Notes under the pieces: model-generated
What the model saw: the letters and a program-made list of their open reading frames with translations, nothing else
Told to the model about the DNA's origin: nothing
Databases searched by the model: none
Shown: positions 63,961 through 64,000 of the stretch, one piece after another
Layout: each line of letters opens with the position of its first letter
Numbering within the stretch: the stretch's first letter is position 1
Made by a program: the position numbers and the translations under genes
Assembly: GCA_934045075.1 (NCBI GenBank)
Contig: OW203723.1
Span: 19,948,035-20,012,034, forward strand
Direction: 5' to 3'
DNA: 64,000 bases
DNA from: Yponomeuta sedellus
Taxonomy: Eukaryota; Arthropoda; Insecta; Lepidoptera; Yponomeutidae

Positions 63961-64000
63961 AGCTGAAATAGATTTATTTTGAAATAAGTCCGCCTTTGTT
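63961..64000 (+). mobile_element. LINE 3'-UTR tail, cut by the window end
   Basis: agctgaaatagatttatttt, gaaataagtccgcctttgtt; same subfamily as 7605. Confidence 0.4.

Overview
The window looks like non-coding, repeat-dense DNA from a moth or butterfly (Lepidoptera). The evidence is AT-rich unique sequence with almost no long open frames, packed with element types familiar from lepidopteran genomes. These include RTE-type LINE tails ending in (gaa)n, Helitrons that end CTAG and sit between A and T, Penelope-like elements with a GIY-YIG nuclease, jockey-type and mariner fossils, several tRNA-headed SINEs, and the common gacagacggac repeat. Nothing suggests bacterial, viral or organellar DNA. 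No intact protein gene and no credible tRNA or rRNA gene is present.

The best host-gene signal is at 57.4-57.7 kb. A CpG-rich block leads to an ATG at 57667 that opens a 19-codon signal peptide, followed directly by a GTAAGG splice donor in phase 1. I read this as the first coding exon of a secreted or membrane protein, with the rest of the gene to the right, mostly or wholly outside the window. Two weaker candidates for host transcribed sequence are at 24.95-25.0 kb and 50.4-50.6 kb.

The rest is layered transposon history. From 0 to 13 kb there are RTE fragments, a hAT MITE nested in a 5S-SINE, a decayed THAP-domain reading frame, two Helitrons and tRNA-SINEs. From 14 to 27 kb there are 5S-SINEs, Penelope-like copies (one with a GIY-YIG fragment), a 43-bp minisatellite, a 1.2-kb fragment of a LINE with a restriction-like endonuclease (11-bp target duplication) and several nested SINEs. 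From 27 to 40 kb there are MITEs, a third hAT insertion, a jockey-type reverse transcriptase fossil abutting a (CA)n tract, and a 786-bp TIR element with a 9-bp duplication. From 41 to 57 kb there are more 5S-SINEs, fold-back SINE copies, two Tc1/mariner-like MITEs and a mariner transposase fossil that has lost its third catalytic Asp. From 58 to 64 kb lies putative intron DNA with further repeats.

Three points stand out. First, about 15 copies in 64 kb belong to a SINE whose head is 5S rRNA, with the internal promoter still readable, rather than tRNA. Second, a separate ~260-bp SINE-like family has taken the last ~60 bp of the RTE LINE; two to three of its copies have clear target duplications. 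Third, several retrocopies are inverted or fold back on themselves inside simple target duplications, which points to twin priming or snap-back synthesis. Paralogous empty sites inside the same window confirm some insertion boundaries directly.
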